NCBI GenBank assembly: GCA_028822675.1
Contig: JAPKDE010000125.1
Coordinates: 1-7,473 of the forward strand
Reading direction: 5' to 3'
DNA: 7,473 nt
From: Dehalococcoidia bacterium
GTDB taxonomy: Bacteria > Chloroflexota > Dehalococcoidia > UBA3495
The notes below the pieces were generated by a model. It made no database searches. It saw nothing but the letters and a program-made list of their open reading frames with translations, and had not been told where the DNA came from. The translations under genes were made by a program, and so were the position numbers. Within the stretch, counting starts at the first letter, position 1; each line of letters begins with the position of its first letter. Positions 6,160 to 7,473 of the stretch are shown one piece after another.

Positions 6160-6533
6160 CCAAGGCCCAGGAATTAGGACAATACAATCATATCTTGGGG
6201 AGCTCTAATCTTCCAGGCACCAACCAGTTTGGTCGTGCGTGACCAGGCACGAATTTCATTGACATCAATTTACCCCTATGATAACGTTTGGTCGCTGTGG
6301 CAAGACATTCCAGCCCGAATAAATAATCGATTACAATCCGCTAAAAACACTGCTGAGTTTGTGCCGGTGATAACATAACTTCACCATTCAACTCCCAATA
6401 CCCACCAGGAACCCATCAGGAATTCAATGAGACTCAGCAACCAACTTTTACACACTTATTTCCACGCCTCATATATGTGTAAAACAGGTAATTTCGTCTG
6501 CCGTGACGAGAATCCGCGGACTTGGCTCTAATC
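6160..6533. other. Divergent control region between the ABC operon and ctaA
   Basis: These 374 bases contain no convincing gene on either strand. They hold a direct repeat CCAGGCAC at 6213-6220 and 6243-6250 (30 bases apart), and an imperfect hairpin around 6217-6235 (ACCAA...TTGGT). They also hold a TTGACA at 6259-6264 inside ATTGA-CA-TCAAT, a 10-base palindrome TAATCGATTA at 6324-6333, and a 9-bp inverted repeat at 6446-6484. The length and symmetry suggest regulatory binding sites for one or both flanking genes; a small RNA cannot be excluded. Confidence 0.5.
6446..6484. repeat. Inverted repeat TTTTACACA-N21-TGTGTAAAA upstream of ctaA
   Basis: TTTTACACA at 6446-6454 and TGTGTAAAA at 6476-6484 are perfect 9-bp inverted arms separated by 21 bases, so their centres lie 30 bases (about three helical turns) apart. 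TTTACA (6447-6452) also resembles a -35 box and TATATG (6472-6477) a weak -10, but with a long 19-base spacer. The element may be a paired operator or the stem of a leader hairpin for ctaA. Confidence 0.4.
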
Positions 6534-7473
6534 ATGGAACTAAATCAGAGCAACCGGTTTCACAACTGGTTCAGGGGCATATCTGCATTCACGGTTCTGG
6601 CAACCTTTGCCCTGGTGATCTTAGGCGGAGTGGTCCGGGTTACCGATTCCGGCCTTGGTTGTCCCGACTGGCCAGCCTGCCACGGCGGAATTTTCCCACC
6701 CCTTGAAACCAAGGCAATCATTGAATACTCCCACCGGATAACAGCATCGTTTCTGGTTGGCCCGCTAATACTGTTCTTATTCATCGCTTCCTGGATGCGG
6801 TACCGGCAGGAGAAATGGGTCGTGGTTCCAGCCTCTTTGGCCTTTGTCCTGGTCATAGCCCAAGCCATTCTGGGCGGTGTAACCGTGCTGACTGAGCTTC
6901 CCGGCGCAACCATCATGGCCCACTTAGCTGTGGGTGAAACCCTGGTTGCGGTACTCGTACTTCTTGCGGTGGTCTCCTACCGGGGCCCTCTCAGCATCAA
7001 GATACCTGATTGGGGTGTGGGCAAGGTCCGTAGATTCCCTGTCCTGGTGGTGATTGCCGGAGTGGCCGTGTTCATACTCCTGCTATCAGGCTCGTATGTG
7101 ACTATCACAGGGGCCTTTGGTGCCTGCACAGAGTGGCCGCTTTGTAATGGTGACGCCTTCCCGGAATTTAGATTGCAGATGAACCACATGTTCCACCGCT
7201 ACGTTGCCGCCGTGGTCGGGCTGTTTGTCCTTTACAGTCTTCATCTAGGCTTTAGAGGCCGGACGCAGCCTATCGAAATTAGAATCCTTTCGATGTCGGC
7301 CGTGGCTCTCTTTGTTACCCAGGTTGTGGTGGGTGCGTTCGTAATTTGGACAGACTTTGGCCAAGACGTGCGCGCACTGCACTTAGCGATGGCCACTGCT
7401 GTGTGGATTGCTGTATCGGCGTTGGTCGTCATGACATTCTCCAGCCCCGGCAGTCGGTGGAGCGGACCTTCTA
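6534..7473 (+). CDS. ctaA: Heme A synthase (COX15/CtaA family), 3' truncated
   Basis: The open frame from the ATG at 6534 runs off the window end (313 codons seen). CtaA oxidises the C8 methyl group of heme O to the formyl group of heme A, the cofactor of aa3-type cytochrome c oxidases, in the cytoplasmic membrane. The hallmark VVRVTDSGLGCPDWPACHG is at 33-51, followed by IEYSHR with E64 and H67. Further conserved histidines are H130 (MAHLAVGE), H221 (MNHMFHR) and H283 (ALHLAMA), the four expected heme ligands. Two CX5C pairs, C43/C49 and C198/C204, place it with the Bacillus/actinobacterial type carrying loop disulfides. About eight membrane helices are visible (15-35, 70-88, 96-116, 124-147, 167-187, 222-240, 251-272, 282-302), so only the tail is missing. 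There is no good Shine-Dalgarno; an in-frame TGA at 6504-6506 limits alternative starts. It is transcribed away from the ABC exporter operon. Confidence 0.93.
   Translation, partial: MELNQSNRFHNWFRGISAFTVLATFALVILGGVVRVTDSGLGCPDWPACHGGIFPPLETKAIIEYSHRITASFLVGPLILFLFIASWMRYRQEKWVVVPASLAFVLVIAQAILGGVTVLTELPGATIMAHLAVGETLVAVLVLLAVVSYRGPLSIKIPDWGVGKVRRFPVLVVIAGVAVFILLLSGSYVTITGAFGACTEWPLCNGDAFPEFRLQMNHMFHRYVAAVVGLFVLYSLHLGFRGRTQPIEIRILSMSAVALFVTQVVVGAFVIWTDFGQDVRALHLAMATAVWIAVSALVVMTFSSPGSRWSGPS

Noticed and set aside
6259..6285. Perfect TTGACA at 6259-6264 as a plus-strand promoter
   Set aside because: The best -10 candidates (TATGAT at 12 bases, GATAAC at 15 bases) are badly spaced, and it would give a leader of about 240 bases for ctaA.
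6560..7432. Minus-strand open frames inside ctaA (6560-6916, 6977-7189, 7241-7432)
   Set aside because: They are antisense to a strongly supported membrane enzyme with all expected heme ligands and have no motifs of their own.
1..7473. Insertion sequence, CRISPR array, tRNA or rRNA genes, phage genes
   Set aside because: No transposase-like frame, regularly spaced repeats, cloverleaf arrangement or phage motif was seen on either strand.

Overview
The window looks like a piece of a bacterial chromosome with moderate GC content. Its genes are closely spaced and there are no mobile elements, RNA genes or CRISPR arrays that I can see. The mix is a MmgE/PrpD-family protein beside an atypical SDR, lipoproteins of Gram-positive/Chloroflexi-like style, and an ABC-2 exporter beside a heme A synthase with two cysteine pairs. 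This would fit an aerobic member of the Chloroflexota (SAR202/Dehalococcoidia-like) or a relative. That placement is an inference from gene flavour only; no marker gene is present.

Layout, left to right. (1) 3-221: the 3' end of a gene whose product ends in a CBS domain, perhaps a ClC-type chloride channel. (2) 222-367: intergenic, with a good sigma-70-like promoter (TTGACC-N17-TACAAT) whose -10 box sits inside a 6-bp inverted repeat. (3) 368-1786 and 1837-2631: a probable two-gene unit, a MmgE/PrpD-family protein followed by an SDR. Hand alignment suggests both have lost several classical active-site residues. (4) 2632-2792: a short intergenic stretch with no convincing promoter. (5) 2793-3731: a lipoprotein with a thioredoxin-like domain carrying a CX4CGP motif. 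(6) 3737-6114 on the minus strand: an ABC-2 ATPase, its permease and a small lipoprotein, tightly packed. This unit meets the thioredoxin-like gene tail to tail with a 5-bp gap. (7) 6115-6533: a long divergent control region holding an extended -10 promoter for the ABC operon and several symmetric elements. (8) 6534 to the window end: ctaA (heme A synthase), cut off at its 3' end.

How the genes may work together: the right half (thioredoxin-like lipoprotein, exporter with its own small lipoprotein, heme A synthase) can be read as an envelope or respiratory-oxidase assembly neighbourhood. An ABC-2 exporter next to a heme A synthase is also known, as I recall, from actinobacteria. The left pair (MmgE/PrpD plus SDR) is probably catabolic or carboxylate metabolism with an unknown substrate. 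The links between the two halves are not shown by the sequence.
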